Shown: in pieces, positions 47,451 to 59,387 of the stretch
Numbering within the stretch: position 1 is the stretch's first letter
Layout of the letters: the number at the start of each line of letters is the position of its first letter
Notes under the pieces: generated by a model
Told to the model about the DNA's origin: nothing
Seen by the model: only the letters and a program-made list of their open reading frames with translations
The model's database searches: none
Assembly (NCBI RefSeq): GCF_921293095.1
Contig: NC_060253.1
Coordinates: 95,993,073 to 96,057,072 of the forward strand
Origin: Ischnura elegans
Taxonomy: Eukaryota; Arthropoda; Insecta; Odonata; Coenagrionidae
Reading direction: 5' to 3'
Length of the DNA stretch: 64,000 nucleotides
Program-made: the position numbers and the translations under genes

Positions 47451-47701
47451 GTAAAATATGTATCCATTTTAATATTTGATTGCCTTTCATTAACTACATA
47501 TATGTTTGGTTGTAAAATAGAATCTAGTGGAAAAAATACAGATATTATAATTAGCCCATCTTCGTAGTTGTATAAAAGTGACTTAAAAATTGAAAATATT
47601 GAGTTGACTGTCCTTTGCTTAGTGCCTTTGTATATGTGCAAATATAAGGTCTCATGGTTAGTTTAAAAAATTGTGTAAAGTTGGATTCAGAATAAATATT
47701 A

Positions 47702-48720
47702 CAGCAGACTCCAGATTATCCGACTGCGGTTTATCCGTGTTGCGGCTGATCCATGCGTAAGTTTTTTGCTTATTCAATGTTTTCCACCATCTTTATAAAA
47801 AATAAATCTGATGCAAAAGCACTTATTATATTTGCATTATAAGGCAAGGCTTCTCCGGGCTTTGTATTTCCATTACAATCCTCTTCGTAAAAGGGAATTA
47901 TGTTATTTACTTTTTGGCAAGGAATGTTTCAAGTGTACTTCGGACGTCTGCTCTGTCATGCAGGTGACGATTAGGGGTGGGGAAATAAACACTTGATTAA
48001 TTTTAGAAGATTCTTCAATGGTTTTTACCAATGGCAAATTGAGGGAAATGTTGTCTGCGGCTGATCTCATCGCACTCGATCATATTTATCCTGAGACTAT
48101 TCAAGGTCAAACTGGAGAGGAAGGGAACAGAAGAAGTGAAGGCAGTGGGGGAAGTGGAAGCAGAGAAAGCATGAGTCATAGCCAGGCACTCGCATGCGTA
48201 GAAAAATTGCCAAAAGTCCCGGTCACAGAAGGTCCTTGTTCATGTTATCTGAACATTGCAGTATGCGATTGTGTTCAGTGATTGCGGAACTGCATCCCGC
48301 ATCAATTGCATACCGGGCAGCTTACGCGAGATGCGAGTATGCAGTGTGGTGCCTGACAGTGTAGTTTCCGACGTTGCGCAGTGGTTTTGAAGCATTCATG
48401 CAAGCCAGTTTTCTGAATCCATGATCTTATAGGCACAAGTGCGAGGTTTTCCGAAACCAGGTATTTCATGGAGCAGTAGGAATACGAGTACAATCACGTT
48501 TTTGCTGCTAAAAAGATCACGGTCCGGAGAAGATAACTGTGAATGATTCCTGAAAGCAACCTAAAATAACAAACACTGTGCATAAATAATAATAAATTGT
48601 TTGATTTACATGAGTTATGAAAAATACTTGGAATTAAAGTGAAATTTTGGATCATTCATGTTTTCCAATTATTCTTGCCGCCTCTCGTTATCATTAGCCC
48701 GGATAATCTGGAGTATGCTG
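47702..48720. mobile_element. pogo/jerky-type TIR element
   Basis: CAGCAGACTCCAGATTATCC at the left; inverted right end CAGCATACTCCAGATTATCC; TA flanks at 47700-47701 and 48721-48722. GATTATCCG-type termini are common in Tigger/jerky-like transposons. 1019 bases. 48018-48281 keeps an open frame (NGKLREMLSAADLIALDHIY) that may be a piece of transposase C-terminus, uncertain. Sits in intron 3 of the Tudor gene. Confidence 0.75.
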
Positions 48721-48943
48721 TATATAAATATCTATATTCAACACATATCCATGTTTAGCATTGGATTTTTAATTATGAAATTATCTTCAGATTGATGAGT
48801 TAGAATCACTCATGAAGTTTTGATAATACTTTTGTTGAAAGAATTTGAGGACAGCTTTTCAAATTGAATTTAGAAGGGCTAAAGAGATCATTTTAATATT
48901 TGCAGCCTTCTTAGTATTCTTACAAAGGTAATTTGCATTTCAG

Positions 48944-50109
48944 GTCTTATGATTTTAACAAAAGAGAAGATGGTGGATCCAAGGGGTGGCAAAGTTCATT
49001 TAACAAGAATGATATGAAAGGCCGAAGGGTTGCTGGAAGGAACGGCAATCAGGAGATAGGCAACTGGGGTGATGGAGGAGCCACCATGAAGGAAAGTGAT
49101 GATGCAGCCCCTCCTTACGGTGGAGGAAGAAAATCGAACACGTCAGATGATGAATGGGACCACAAGGAAGGGAGGGGTGGCCGAAGGAACCAGGATTCTG
49201 ATGGCTGGGGTGGTGGGAGGCAGGGTGATGGCGGGGAGGGCCGTTACGGTGACCGTGGGGGCCGTCGTGGGGGACGGGGTGGACACGACTCCTATGGCAG
49301 GGGAGGCGACAGTGGAGGAGGATACAGAGGGGGCAGTCGTGGGGGCGGCTATGGTGGAAGGAGTCCGAAGAGGGACAGTGGAGATTGGGACAATAAAGAT
49401 TCCCACGGGCAAAGTGATGGTGAAGGCAGCACTGGTGGCTGGGGAGGTAACCGTGGAGGAAGAGGCGGTCGCAGCTATGGTGGTGATGATAGAGGCGGTC
49501 GCAGCTATGGTGGTGATGATAGAGGCAGTCGCAGCTATGGTGGTGATGATAGAGGCAGTCGCAGCTATGGTGGTGGTGATAGAGGCGGTCGCAGCTATGG
49601 TGGTGGTGATAGAGGCGGTCGAAGCTGGGGCGGAAGTGATGAGAATGATAGAGGCTCTTGGGGCAGTTACCGTGGGAGTCGCGGAGGTGGTGGTGACTCC
49701 TTCCGAAAGAAGGATGATGATGGAGATGGAGGGTACCGAGGAGGTGGAGGGTACCGTGGGGACCGCGATAATGATGGTGGTGATTGGGACAGTGGTAGCC
49801 GCTCTGGCAGGGGAGGAAGGGGAGGCAGGCGTGGTGGTGGACGTTTTGGCTCTGATGGTAATGATGATGAGAATTCCTCCTCTGGCTTTGGAGGTGGTTC
49901 TGGATGGGATAGGAAGAGGTCGGACAGTGGTGGGGATGGTGACTTCCGAGGTGGTAGAGGAGGGAGAGGCGGAAGAGGTGGTGGACGAGGTGGGGGCAGA
50001 GGTGGTCGAGATGGCGGCTTTGGTGGTCGGGATGGCGGCTTTGGTGGTCGGGATGGCGGATTTGGTGGTCGAGATGGTGGCTTTGGAGGCAACTGGAAAA
50101 ACAAAAGTG
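48944..50109 (+). CDS. Multi-Tudor protein, exon 4: long RGG/glycine-rich region
   Basis: About 389 residues made of G, R, D and S, with dozens of RGG, RG and GGY/GGF motifs (for example GRGGRRGGGRFGSDG). RGG repeats are known sites of arginine methylation and RNA binding, and symmetric dimethylarginine is the ligand of Tudor domains. The middle is a coding minisatellite: 30-base units (GGRSYGGDDR type) at 49464-49628. A 21-base unit (DGGFGGR) repeats four times near 50010-50090. The frame is open throughout, and the other frames are open only because of the repeat composition. The in phase (acceptor CATTTCAG) and out phase (AGT G before GTAAGC) fit the neighbouring exons. Intrinsically disordered and likely to promote condensates, by inference. 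Confidence 0.85.
49464..49628 (+). repeat. Coding minisatellite, 30-bp units
   Basis: Units starting at 49464, 49494, 49524, 49554 and 49584, with a diverged sixth at 49614, differ by single bases (GGTGATGATAGA or GGTGGTGATAGA). Multiples of three keep the frame. Likely length-variable between individuals. Confidence 0.9.
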
Positions 50110-51139
50110 GTAAGCTACAATTCTTAGTGAGGTAACACTTTCTCTGCCATTTCGGTCATAATGACCGAAGAATGAGTCACTTTTTTGGCCTCTCATAGCA
50201 TGCCATTGGTCACAGCGACTTCGGTGCCGCTTATATGATGTGACCAACGTACATAGTGGAATGTACGCAAAAACTGAAATGGGAAGGATCCATGTATGTG
50301 AGTGAAAGGTAAAAGAAAAACACGGAATGGGTGAATTCGTCTAAAAATCTTTGGCGGGGAACAAGTTAAGAGTGTAACCCTTTTAACGCTGTACTTCACA
50401 TGTAGGTCCTAGTGTCATGAAGCAATTGTCTAGAAAGTAATGGGATGTCAGGGAAAAAGGCTGCAAAAGCTGAAAAAGTCTCAACAGTTTCGAAAAATCT
50501 TTTTCTTATAAAATTTGACTGACGATTTGTCTTCTTCCTTTTACTCATTGATACATCTTCAAATTTGAACATTCCATTTCCAAAGCAACCTTCAGATTGT
50601 GCTCCACAAGTGTTACTATGCATTTTAATGCTGTGAATTTACTTAATTTTCTTTTACAAATAGAAGAAGAAAAATATGTGAAATCATTGATGGTCCAATT
50701 GTTTGAACACAATTATGTATAAATGCTATTTTTTGCAAAAAAATTGGTCAATATAATTTTATCCCACTTCTTGGAAGCCTTCTCTTCTAGGTACAATGCT
50801 TTTTGATGTAATACTAATATAGTAATAGGTATAATTTATCCATACTCTCATTGCTGAGAATACCAAGAGAAGTCGTGGTGAACCAACTTCCTCCATGTTT
50901 TGAGACAAGGTTATTTCCTACTAAAAATGTTCTCATTCCCGACATAAATGATATTTACCTAAAACTATACGTTCATTAATTTCTGCGATAGTTAAAAATG
51001 CATAATATGTAACTTCAGATTTATGTATGCATCATTGGAAATATTTGCATGTTTGATATATGTAATGGGGTCACAAAAAAACTTTCAGATTAGAATTCAG
51101 TTTTCGATGTTAATGGTCTTTACTTTTTTCCATTTTCAG
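50110..51139 (+). other. Intron 4 of the Tudor gene
   Basis: GTAAGC...CATTTTCAG. No feature recognised. Confidence 0.7.
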
Positions 51140-51180
51140 ATGATGATTCCAGCAATAACTTCCAGAATACTTTTTCAGCA
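51140..51180 (+). CDS. Multi-Tudor protein, exon 5 (41-base microexon)
   Basis: Between CCATTTTCAG and GTAAGT, encoding DDDSSNNFQNTFSA. It enters in phase 1 and leaves in phase 0, joining the RGG exon to the exon at 56523 without a break. No alternative exon in between restores the frame as neatly. Being 41 bases, skipping it would shift the frame. Confidence 0.7.
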
Positions 51181-51619
51181 GTAAGTATTTTGTTTGCACT
51201 TGTGTTTTTAATGTGGTTATTTTTAAGTTATTGTTGTATTAAAGTTTGGATTTGAAAATGTTTTTTGAAAAGGGTATGTGAAAAATATTAACTGTGATTT
51301 TCTGAATTAACTACGTATTTTGATAAAACCAAGGGAAGATGATAGACTTATGCACAAAAATATACCATGAATTTATAATGGTATTTATCAACCCACCTCA
51401 TGTTTTCTTTTAAATGTTGGTGTTAAGATTTTTGAGTCTGTATTTTTCTATTTACTGCTGATATTATGCTCAACCATTGAACACAAAATTAGAAATTTTG
51501 ATAATAATATTTGATATATAAAATAAATTGAAAAGCTCGGCAGTTACTAAGAGTTTCTGGGGCACTTGATGCAGCTTAATTAACAATACAGCGAAGAATC
51601 GGAAGCCTTTCGTTATCAT

Positions 51620-54490
51620 CTAATCGTAATGGGTAAACGTAATTTAAAAAAGAATAAGACCAAACACGGCGTGTTTCTGACTTAATTTAAGAATTTTAAC
51701 GCAAAGAAATAAATGTCAAAATACGACGGAGACTTAGTATTCTGGCGAAACTCAATATCCTCGCAGCTGAGCTTCTCGGAAGTCGATGCGGTATTATTTT
51801 CCAAAAACATATATCAAGTTACAATATTTGAGTTACGCTATAAATCTCTATTGTTACATTCACAGACGAAGGGATATTTTCTCAGGATATTTGGTTTCTC
51901 CCTGCTAGCAATTTGAATTCATCTGCTTATCTTGTGAGAACTTCCAAATATGGACTGAAAATAATTGAAGAAAATCCGGTGGAGAAGTGCGGGTATTTTG
52001 CAAAATGCCTCAGATTGTCTGCGAGCACTTGTCAGTAGGAGTGGGGGTGAAGCGAGCTACCTCTTGAAAATAAGAAGTTGGATGAAGCCAAGTAGCAGAT
52101 GAGCGTGCCGCTGAAATGGCGTTTGGTAGATAAGAATGTATACATCAGACAAATCCATCGTAGCAGTGTAAATGCTGAGATGGCATGCAATATTTTTTTC
52201 GCAAGGTGGTGTGTCCCCTTACGATATTTGAAAGAGATGCTAGTTGAATCAACTTTATGCCCAAATTGTTTCCATAAAATTAAAATATTCCATTAATCAG
52301 CTAAATTCCTGTTTGAATCCTTTAAAGGAAATCACAATGAGGAACTTGCATGGGTCGTAGATTGCTCTAAAAACTATTTTGAATAAGTGAAATGGATACA
52401 TTAGCTCGCAAAAATACCTTCAGTTTCTCCATTCAACATCAATAGAAATAAAAAAATTGCATTTAAAATCGAGAAAAATTTCTCTGAGCCGACCACTGCG
52501 CGAAGACACCCGAGCGTTGCCGAGGCCAGGCGTGACGTCATAGGTGCCTAAACAACCGTAGGGAGTAGGGAAATACGCTGAGCGCATGGTGTAAAATTTG
52601 TTTTGAGGGAGTATTAACCCGCTCATCGTCACTTTATTTTGTTGTTATTCTTGGGCAAGTTCTCCTATTGCTATTGTGCCTAGATTATTACTTGGGATAT
52701 TAATAATGCGGCATCGGGATGATGAAGTACAAGCGTTTCACTTCGTGTGTTTTGGTTATCAGAAAAATGGATGATAACGTTGCCACTCGTTCGAATAGTA
52801 CACCTGAAATTCATCTACGTCTACATAATACCCCGCAAGTCGCCTAAAAGGCGTGTGGCATGGGGTGTTAGGACACCAGCCTTTTTTTAGGACACCAAAA
52901 ATTGATGCCACGACCCTCATGGAATTTGTTAAGACAAATTATTGCTATACGTCGGCGGCAAATCGAGTTGTAAAAGAAACTTGTAATACTGGAGGATACA
53001 GATCGTAAGCTGTGCTGTTGACATTAGAGTAAGCTGTGCTGTTGAATTTGGCAACGCCGGATTAACGGAGAAGGTAGTCCTATCCGTCCTACGGTACGAA
53101 TTCACAGCAAAACAGTCTGCACACAATCCACATGTGAGATCGCGAATCGGTTCCGCTGCCAACACACACACAAGCTACAACCTATTTAAATAATGTAGGT
53201 AAATCCATAAACAATATACTAGCATATACCATAAAAATATAATGGGAAATAGGCAAATACTCTTATCAAAAACTGGATGTCACTATCACATTCTTATATT
53301 CATCACGTACAACTTACAATAACAGAACTCGTTATGATGAATACAACTATTTATTCACTGATTTAAACCCTTAAATTAGCCCACACAGGTGACATTTCTC
53401 ACTACTATTCGTTGAAATAATGGAATAAGATACTTCACACACAGTTTTTATTTCAATAGCGTGATCGTGAAATGTCATATCTACGGTGAACAACGGAGAT
53501 TAGCATGCCACTGACAATTTTTACACTACTGTTAGACATTTATCGATAGCGTAATAGCACTTTTTACAATTCAATCACGATGGAACACTGATAACTCTTG
53601 GCCGATATTTTTCAACCTTGCCAAACTTTGTGCATTACAACCACTGGCACTGTGATTATTAGCAGTAGCTTAACGGGAGATGTCACGTTGAAAATAACAC
53701 TATTTTGGTGCAAAAATGTTTCTAGATGTCTCCAATCAGCGAGCAAAAGTTGCATTGACTGGAATTCACACCATAATACAAGCACAGACAGTCCTAAACG
53801 ACGAATTCTCCGGTACCTACGAATAAACGGATGAAGTTATTGTATATAAAAGCTAAGCGGACATTAGTAAACATCAAAATCGTTCTAATTACATACTTAA
53901 ATGAATGATATGCCGTCGATAACATCAACTTACAATTAACGTATCCCCCTTCCAATGGCCGTGGCTCAGACTCCTACAACGATGTTATTTAGGTATTATC
54001 AAATTTTTGGTTTAACTGCTCCAGTTTTATATTTTATGCCCTTACTCAGATATTAATATTATAAATAATGCAAAATACGAGGGCTTCCAAGCCTCTATCG
54101 TCGGATATTTATCTTTAAATATAAAATAATCAACACGTCTAACATACGTAGCACTCACAACTGCTGGAAACTATTACAAACAATCACAACAATAGCTTCG
54201 CGTGATGTTTAGGCACCTTTGACGTCATCGAGGCTTCGTCGGCAGTGGCTTGGGGGGTGAGGGAGTTTTTCCCGCGCTTTAAAAATCGTTATATTTATCA
54301 TTAAATATCTCGCGAAGGAAAACTGAGATTTAAATGCGGTTTTCTTTGTTGTATTCAGAAAATAATTTTCTGTCCGCCTATGAAATAAAAAAAATTCATG
54401 CAAGTTCCCCATTACTCGTCAAAATCTTGGGTTTCCTGCTGCATAGGCAACCCAGTAAAACATTCCCGCATTCATCGTTTTTTTTTTTTT
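51620..54490. mobile_element. Second copy of the hAT-type family, interrupted
   Basis: 51640-52335 is collinear with 42390-42665 (TCTCGGAAGT, TGCCCAA(A)TTGTTTCC and ATTAATC(A/G)GCTAAATTCCTG blocks) but has about 400 extra internal bases. It resumes at 54415 (AAAATCTTG, CTGCTGCATAGGCA, CATTC(C/A)GCATTCAT). So the copy at 41180 is a deletion derivative. The ATTCGA-rich ends are missing here. A separate TIR element (52339-54407) splits it. Confidence 0.7.
52339..54407. mobile_element. TIR element with GGAACTTGCATG ends, copy 2
   Basis: GGAACTTGCATG at the left is inverted at the right (CATGCAAGTTCC). It is inserted into the hAT-type copy between ATCACAATGA and ATTACTCGTC, the intact order being visible at 42665. 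It matches copy 1 (10343-13020) over 53096-54407. The region 52805-52870 holds a short hairpin-forming repeat (GTCGCCTAAAAGGCGTGTGG) of a kind common in arthropod SINE-like repeats. No coding region recognised. The target duplication is unclear. Confidence 0.6.
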
Positions 54491-55054
54491 TCACCCATCC
54501 CCTTGCAAAACGATAGATCAAGATTCTATTACATACCTTTTTATTTATACATTCATCAAGTGAAATAGAAGAAGAATTGTACGTATGCTAGAAGGCAGGT
54601 CATAAGTGAGGCATGAGTGGAAGGACATTCGGTTTTAAAGATCGAGATTTGTTGGGAAGACAGTGGGTGGGCTGTGAAGGAAAACCTAATGGAGGGAGTG
54701 CCTAGTGGAAATGATATTTTGAATAAAAAACGTTGAAGCCGGAAAATACTGGTGCTTCAGAAATGGAAAAAAGACATTGAAAGTGGATGCACACGCGTCA
54801 AAAACCGGGGAACAATTCATGAATAGATGTACAGTCAGTTAATTGATGCGAAGCAGAAGTGTGCATCAGTGCACATTACACGGAAATTCACGTGCAAGTA
54901 ATTATATGCGTCCTCTAACTCACGTGGTAAGGCACAATTCAGAGTTTCGTTTAAAATCCATAAATTGATATTAAATTTAAAAATTCGCGAACTAACTAAA
55001 TAAAACTAATGGGGATAAAATGTAATGGCTATTTCAAAAATTAGAAGGGAGAAA

Positions 55055-55142
55055 AATATTGCCGACACTGGGACTCGAACCCACGAAAGCGACTACAGGT
55101 TAGGGGACTAACGCCCTAGACCACACCGCCACGGCCGTAGTT
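55055..55142 (-). repeat. tRNA-derived SINE head or tRNA pseudogene
   Basis: On the - strand: TGGTCTAGGGCGTTAGTC resembles a Pol III A box and D arm, and GGGTTCGAGTCCCAGTGTCG is a B box with T arm. The acceptor stem pairs only partly and no CCA or proper anticodon loop is evident. Typical of the 5' part of insect SINEs. The downstream tail was not delimited. Confidence 0.6.
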
Positions 55143-56522
55143 CAGAGGGAGAGCTTACTCAAGGGATGTCATGCTGCACGAAATCTTTACATGCGAATAT
55201 CTCTCGAACCAGGGCCTATGTGGAAGAATGCCGTGACACTTTTTCTGCCTTACCTAGATATAGTTTTAGAAAATAACATCCGCATCCAGATCCCGAACAT
55301 CACTTTGGCGATGTCTCCTTGTCAGTAAAAATGAAATGTGGAGAAACTTCAGGGAAAATGTTTTTTATAATCAGGATCTTAAAATATCTATCACTTCATA
55401 GAGAAGATGCCCTATTATCATGTCATGATCATCAGTTTTTTATTGATTTTGCTATCTTTTACTTGCGAAATTGAAATTTTATTTGAGATTAAGTTAAACA
55501 ATATTCATATTTTTTTCAGCAATAACAAACACCCTTCTGAGGGCTTAGAATAATTAGCTTAGATACCTTTTTTACATTAGAAATCACATTCTTTATGCAG
55601 CAAAAAACTCTGTAAAACAAAATTTATCTTCTCAAGAAGTTTGTCATAAAAGATATTTCACTTATTACTAACTACAAAGTTAATTATTTCTGTTAGAGAA
55701 ATCCCGTATGAGGAATAAAAATTTTGAAGGGAGGAGGGTTTCTGCAATTATAGAGAAAAGAAAATTATTCTGTCATTATAAAGATTTATATGTATGTAAA
55801 TTAAATATTTTATTCCCCTGCTGGACGTATGCGCCCACTGTTTTACCAAAGAGAATATAGGTATGCAGGCAGTAGCTAACCAAAGAATGGGAATTCATTG
55901 CAAACAAAAACAAAATCCTCTGACAAGCTCCTTCCCATGCTGAGTAGCACACTACTGCTGCGTAGTGTTTTTGGCTTCGTGAAATATAGTGAAGTGTTGT
56001 CAATAGTAACATAGTGGAGGCACTAAGACATTCATACTATGTGGCAATAAGGAATAAAATATAGATGGAATGAGCAGATGAACCTCTGATGAAAGAGAGA
56101 TCTTTTTGCAGATGAGCCGTCACTAAAGCCAAATTGTTAGTCCTGAAATGGCTGTTAAGTGTGTAAGGAGATAACCTTGACATCCAACGGGATGTAATTT
56201 TGTATTTTCTGAGGCTAACAGTGACTTTGAGTAAGCAACATCAACACAAAGTAACTCATGATGTCAATTGGCATCTGGTAGCTTTGCAAATGATAATGGT
56301 AGGACGTCAATTGATATCCACAGCAGCGAATGTGTTTATATATGTAATGTAATTTATGATTAAGAAATGCTTTCTAACTGGGTTTTGAGAAAATAATTTC
56401 AGTGCCAATTATTTTTGTCTTGGGTATGGGGTGAACCAAAAACTGAATATCCGAATCAACCCATCCCTATCTTCAAGTATGATTGCCTACTTGATACTGT
56501 GCTTTTGTATCCAAAAATCTAG
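55143..56522 (+). other. 3' part of intron 5 of the Tudor gene
   Basis: No gene or repeat recognised. Ends in the CCAAAAATCTAG acceptor of exon 6. Confidence 0.5.
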
Positions 56523-56811
56523 GTGGCTGATTCTGGTGATAATTGGGATGATGGTGCTCCGTCAGTGATCCCTGCGCCTAGTATTATCCCCGAGGAGGAA
56601 GCTGTCCCCACCACCTCTACTACTGCTCCGTCAGGCCAGATTGAACCGCTCAATATTGAAGTTGGGTCTGCTGAAGAAGTTAGTGTGGTCTTTGTTGAGA
56701 GCCGGATTAATTTCTTTGTTCAACTCACAAAACAAACGGAAATAGTGGACACAATATCCCTGCTTTTGTCTGAAAATTATGTTGTTCCTGATGTGGCTGC
56801 TGAGGAAAAAG
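56523..56811 (+). CDS. Multi-Tudor protein, exon 6 (start of Tudor 4)
   Basis: Starts in phase 0 with VADSGDNWDDGAPSVIP, an acidic linker. Then EVSVVFVESRINFFVQL is the beta-strand block that opens an extended Tudor module, as in EFWVQL of module 3. It ends in phase 1 before GTACGT. The Tudor core of this module is in exon 7, split as in module 2. Confidence 0.85.
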
Positions 56812-57617
56812 GTACGTGGAGAAATAGGTGCAACATAGCTGCCAAAGCAGCACTTCTTCTTTTCCATAAAATGTCAAATGAATCAATTTTGAGCTCTAGT
56901 TTGTGATTAATATTTGATTTAGCTTAAGTTTAGAGAAACAAGTTTAATTTTTATTAATTACCCAATTGTGGCCAACAAGATTCTTTTTTATTCATGGACA
57001 TCTAAAGCCTCTCCCCAACATTTTGTGTAGGTTTTTGGCTGATGGCACTCCTAAGGGGAGTATAAGTGGCTAACTCAACATACTGATATAATGATGTAGA
57101 ATATTTATTTAGATTTCAAATAATCCAGATTACATTAGCAAGTGCAATTATGACTTAAGGCTCTAAGTCCCTCCGTTGTGTCCTCTGATTTATTTGTTTT
57201 TTGTTTGAGTATTTAACTCTCAGCAGTCACATTTTTTCACCGTCATCTGTAGCCCACTCAGAATATAATTTTCATCAAAAGAAAACCATAAATCATTTAT
57301 TGCAATATATCAAGGAAGTAATGGCAACATGCATCCACCACACCATTATTTACCAATACACAGCAACTGCTTGGTAGACGACTTGACTCAACAGTTATTA
57401 CATATTCTGTAAGTGCTGGCTAATACGATCATTAACATTTACTAAAAAAACAATCATAGCAGAAGGCATTGAAAGAGAATAGCCTCCGGCCATTACAGTA
57501 AAACTTTGATGATATGTAGTTGGGTAATATTCACACTCATATGTCATATTTCAAACTCAATTCTTGAATGACCTTCAATTTACATGTTTTCTCTGTGCTT
57601 ATTGTATTTTATTTCAG
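56812..57617 (+). other. Intron 6 of the Tudor gene
   Basis: GTACGT...TTATTTCAG, 806 bases, nothing recognised inside. Confidence 0.7.
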
Positions 57618-58084
57618 CTGTTGAAAAGGAAATCGCCCCTGCTAGTGTGGAGACTGAAGCAGCACCCCTCGTCAGTTTATCAGAATTGCATGTTGGCATG
57701 CCATGTGCAGCTCTTTATTCAGAAGATGGTGTCTGGTACAGAGCCTGTGTGGACACCGAGGCTACTGAAGATGGGTTGGCTGTGAGTTTCGTGGACTATG
57801 GCAACAAGTCTGAGGTGACTGCAGGGAATGTGAGGCAATTGCCGAAGGAGTTATGCTCGCTGCCTGCTCAGGCAATATGCTGCTCTCTGGTGGGGTTGGG
57901 AGAAGGCGAGGATGAAGAGAAGGATATGGAATTTGAGACGGAGGTGACGTCTGGGGAGGCGACTTACAGTGTGACCTTTGTGAGGAGGTCTGTGAATGGT
58001 GGAGATGAATGTGTGGAAGTGCTGCTGAAGAACAAGGAGACGGAAGAAATTGTGAACAGCCGTTTTGGTGGCTCTGACGAGGAG
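57618..58084 (+). CDS. Multi-Tudor protein, exon 7 (Tudor 4 core)
   Basis: After ATTTTATTTCAG, phase 1. LHVGMPCAALYSEDGVWYRA and VSFVDYGNKSEVTAGNVRQL form a complete Tudor core with conserved WYRA and FVDYGN. An acidic segment follows (GEGEDEEKDMEFETEV), then the second half of the extended module. It ends GAG GAG before GTAATC in phase 0, matching exon 8. A longer read-through frame to 58189 exists but is intronic. Confidence 0.85.
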
Positions 58085-58806
58085 GTAATCATCTGTGGTG
58101 ATAGTGATGCGATTAAAGCTTGTGAAATTAATTCTGTAAATATTTCTTGGAAATTCATCAAGTTACATGTTAAAAATTTATGTTTTTGATGTCATCAAAT
58201 CAAAATTCTTGTCCCTATCAATGATTAGATTATGGCATGCAATCTAATTTTTTTTATTGATTGTGGGATAGCTGTAAGATAACTGCATATACCTGGACTA
58301 ACTTACTCCCAGTGTAAGAAGGTTAAATGTGATTATGAATTTGGCTATTATTTCAAAGGAAATAGAAAATTTTTTCATGATAAATAGTTTCTTTCAAAAA
58401 TTCAGTTCTCTGTACATCTTACTTCATAAATTTAATGGGTTGGTTAGCTGTTTTTCTTAAAAAAACATAGTGTATGATTGAACCATGAAAGTGAAAACAA
58501 TGTCAAAACTACCTATCAAGTGACCATGTGTTGATAAGTTATCCTCCTATTGCCCTTTGTTTCCCCACCCAAAGAAAATTTTTTAAGCTTTGTTAAATCC
58601 TTTGATGTGAGTCGAATAATTTCATTAATTGATTTCAATCTTATTTTTTATGGAAGTAGTAGTTATTTTGGTGGAGATATCCAAAAAAAAGTCTAGATAG
58701 TGCAAATATGTGTTACAAGTTTCTTTCTACTAACTGCGGCTAACTAGCCTGTGGCATACTTACATCTAGCCTTCCTTTCATTTGCATTTTCCTCTGTTTT
58801 TATTAG

Positions 58807-59017
58807 GTTCCTGTTTTGGCTGGTCACGATGATGGGAACAGCTCTGAATCTCAGGGAGTGGAGACCATACCAAAGCCTGCCATTGAAATAGGTGGTAGCA
58901 TGGATGTCGATGTCGTGTTTGTGTCTAGCCGTAAAGAGTTCTATTGCCAACCTCGGGGCACAGCTGAGCAACTCACGGCTCTTATGGAGAAATTGGCTTC
59001 AATTTGTGCCTCTGGAG
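58807..59017 (+). CDS. Multi-Tudor protein, exon 8 (start of Tudor 5)
   Basis: Begins VPVLAGHDDGNSSE in phase 0 after GTTTTTATTAG. MDVDVVFVSSRKEFYCQ again opens an extended Tudor module. It ends GGA G before GTAATG in phase 1, so the core of module 5 must lie in an exon beyond the right edge. The eight exons add to 4348 bases, 1449 codons plus one base, without a stop. Confidence 0.85.
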
Positions 59018-59387
59018 GTAATGAAACTTTCTCCATTTCTCAATAATATTACATTCTCTTGTTAAGGGTATAAATTGTGTATACATTTGAGCACCCCAAA
59101 TCTAGAATTCCTTAATCCCGGAGCACATATAATCCAGCAATATTTCTGTGGCGTTCTTCGTCAATGTCTTGGAAAACACAACTTTTACTGAATAATTGCA
59201 CACGTCCTCACCTGCTGAAACTGTTTCCTACTTTCAACGTAATTACTCCTTGTTTTATCTGTGGAAAATGGGACCCAAATTGGCAATGTAGATAAAAGTT
59301 ATCTCAGTGAACTATAGTATATCTGACATGAAATAGATTGTAAAGTAATGATGGAGACTTTTGCGGAGTGGTGTAGCATGTGTATCA

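Noticed and set aside
49000-50247. Long open frames on the opposite strand and in other frames over 49000-50247 (His- or Pro-rich products).
   Set aside because: They mirror the GC-rich RGG repeat. Only the + frame joins the neighbouring exons in phase and gives an RGG composition.
55055-55142. A functional tRNA gene.
   Set aside because: The A and B boxes are present, but the acceptor stem does not pair fully and the anticodon arm is not clear, so a SINE head or pseudogene is more likely.
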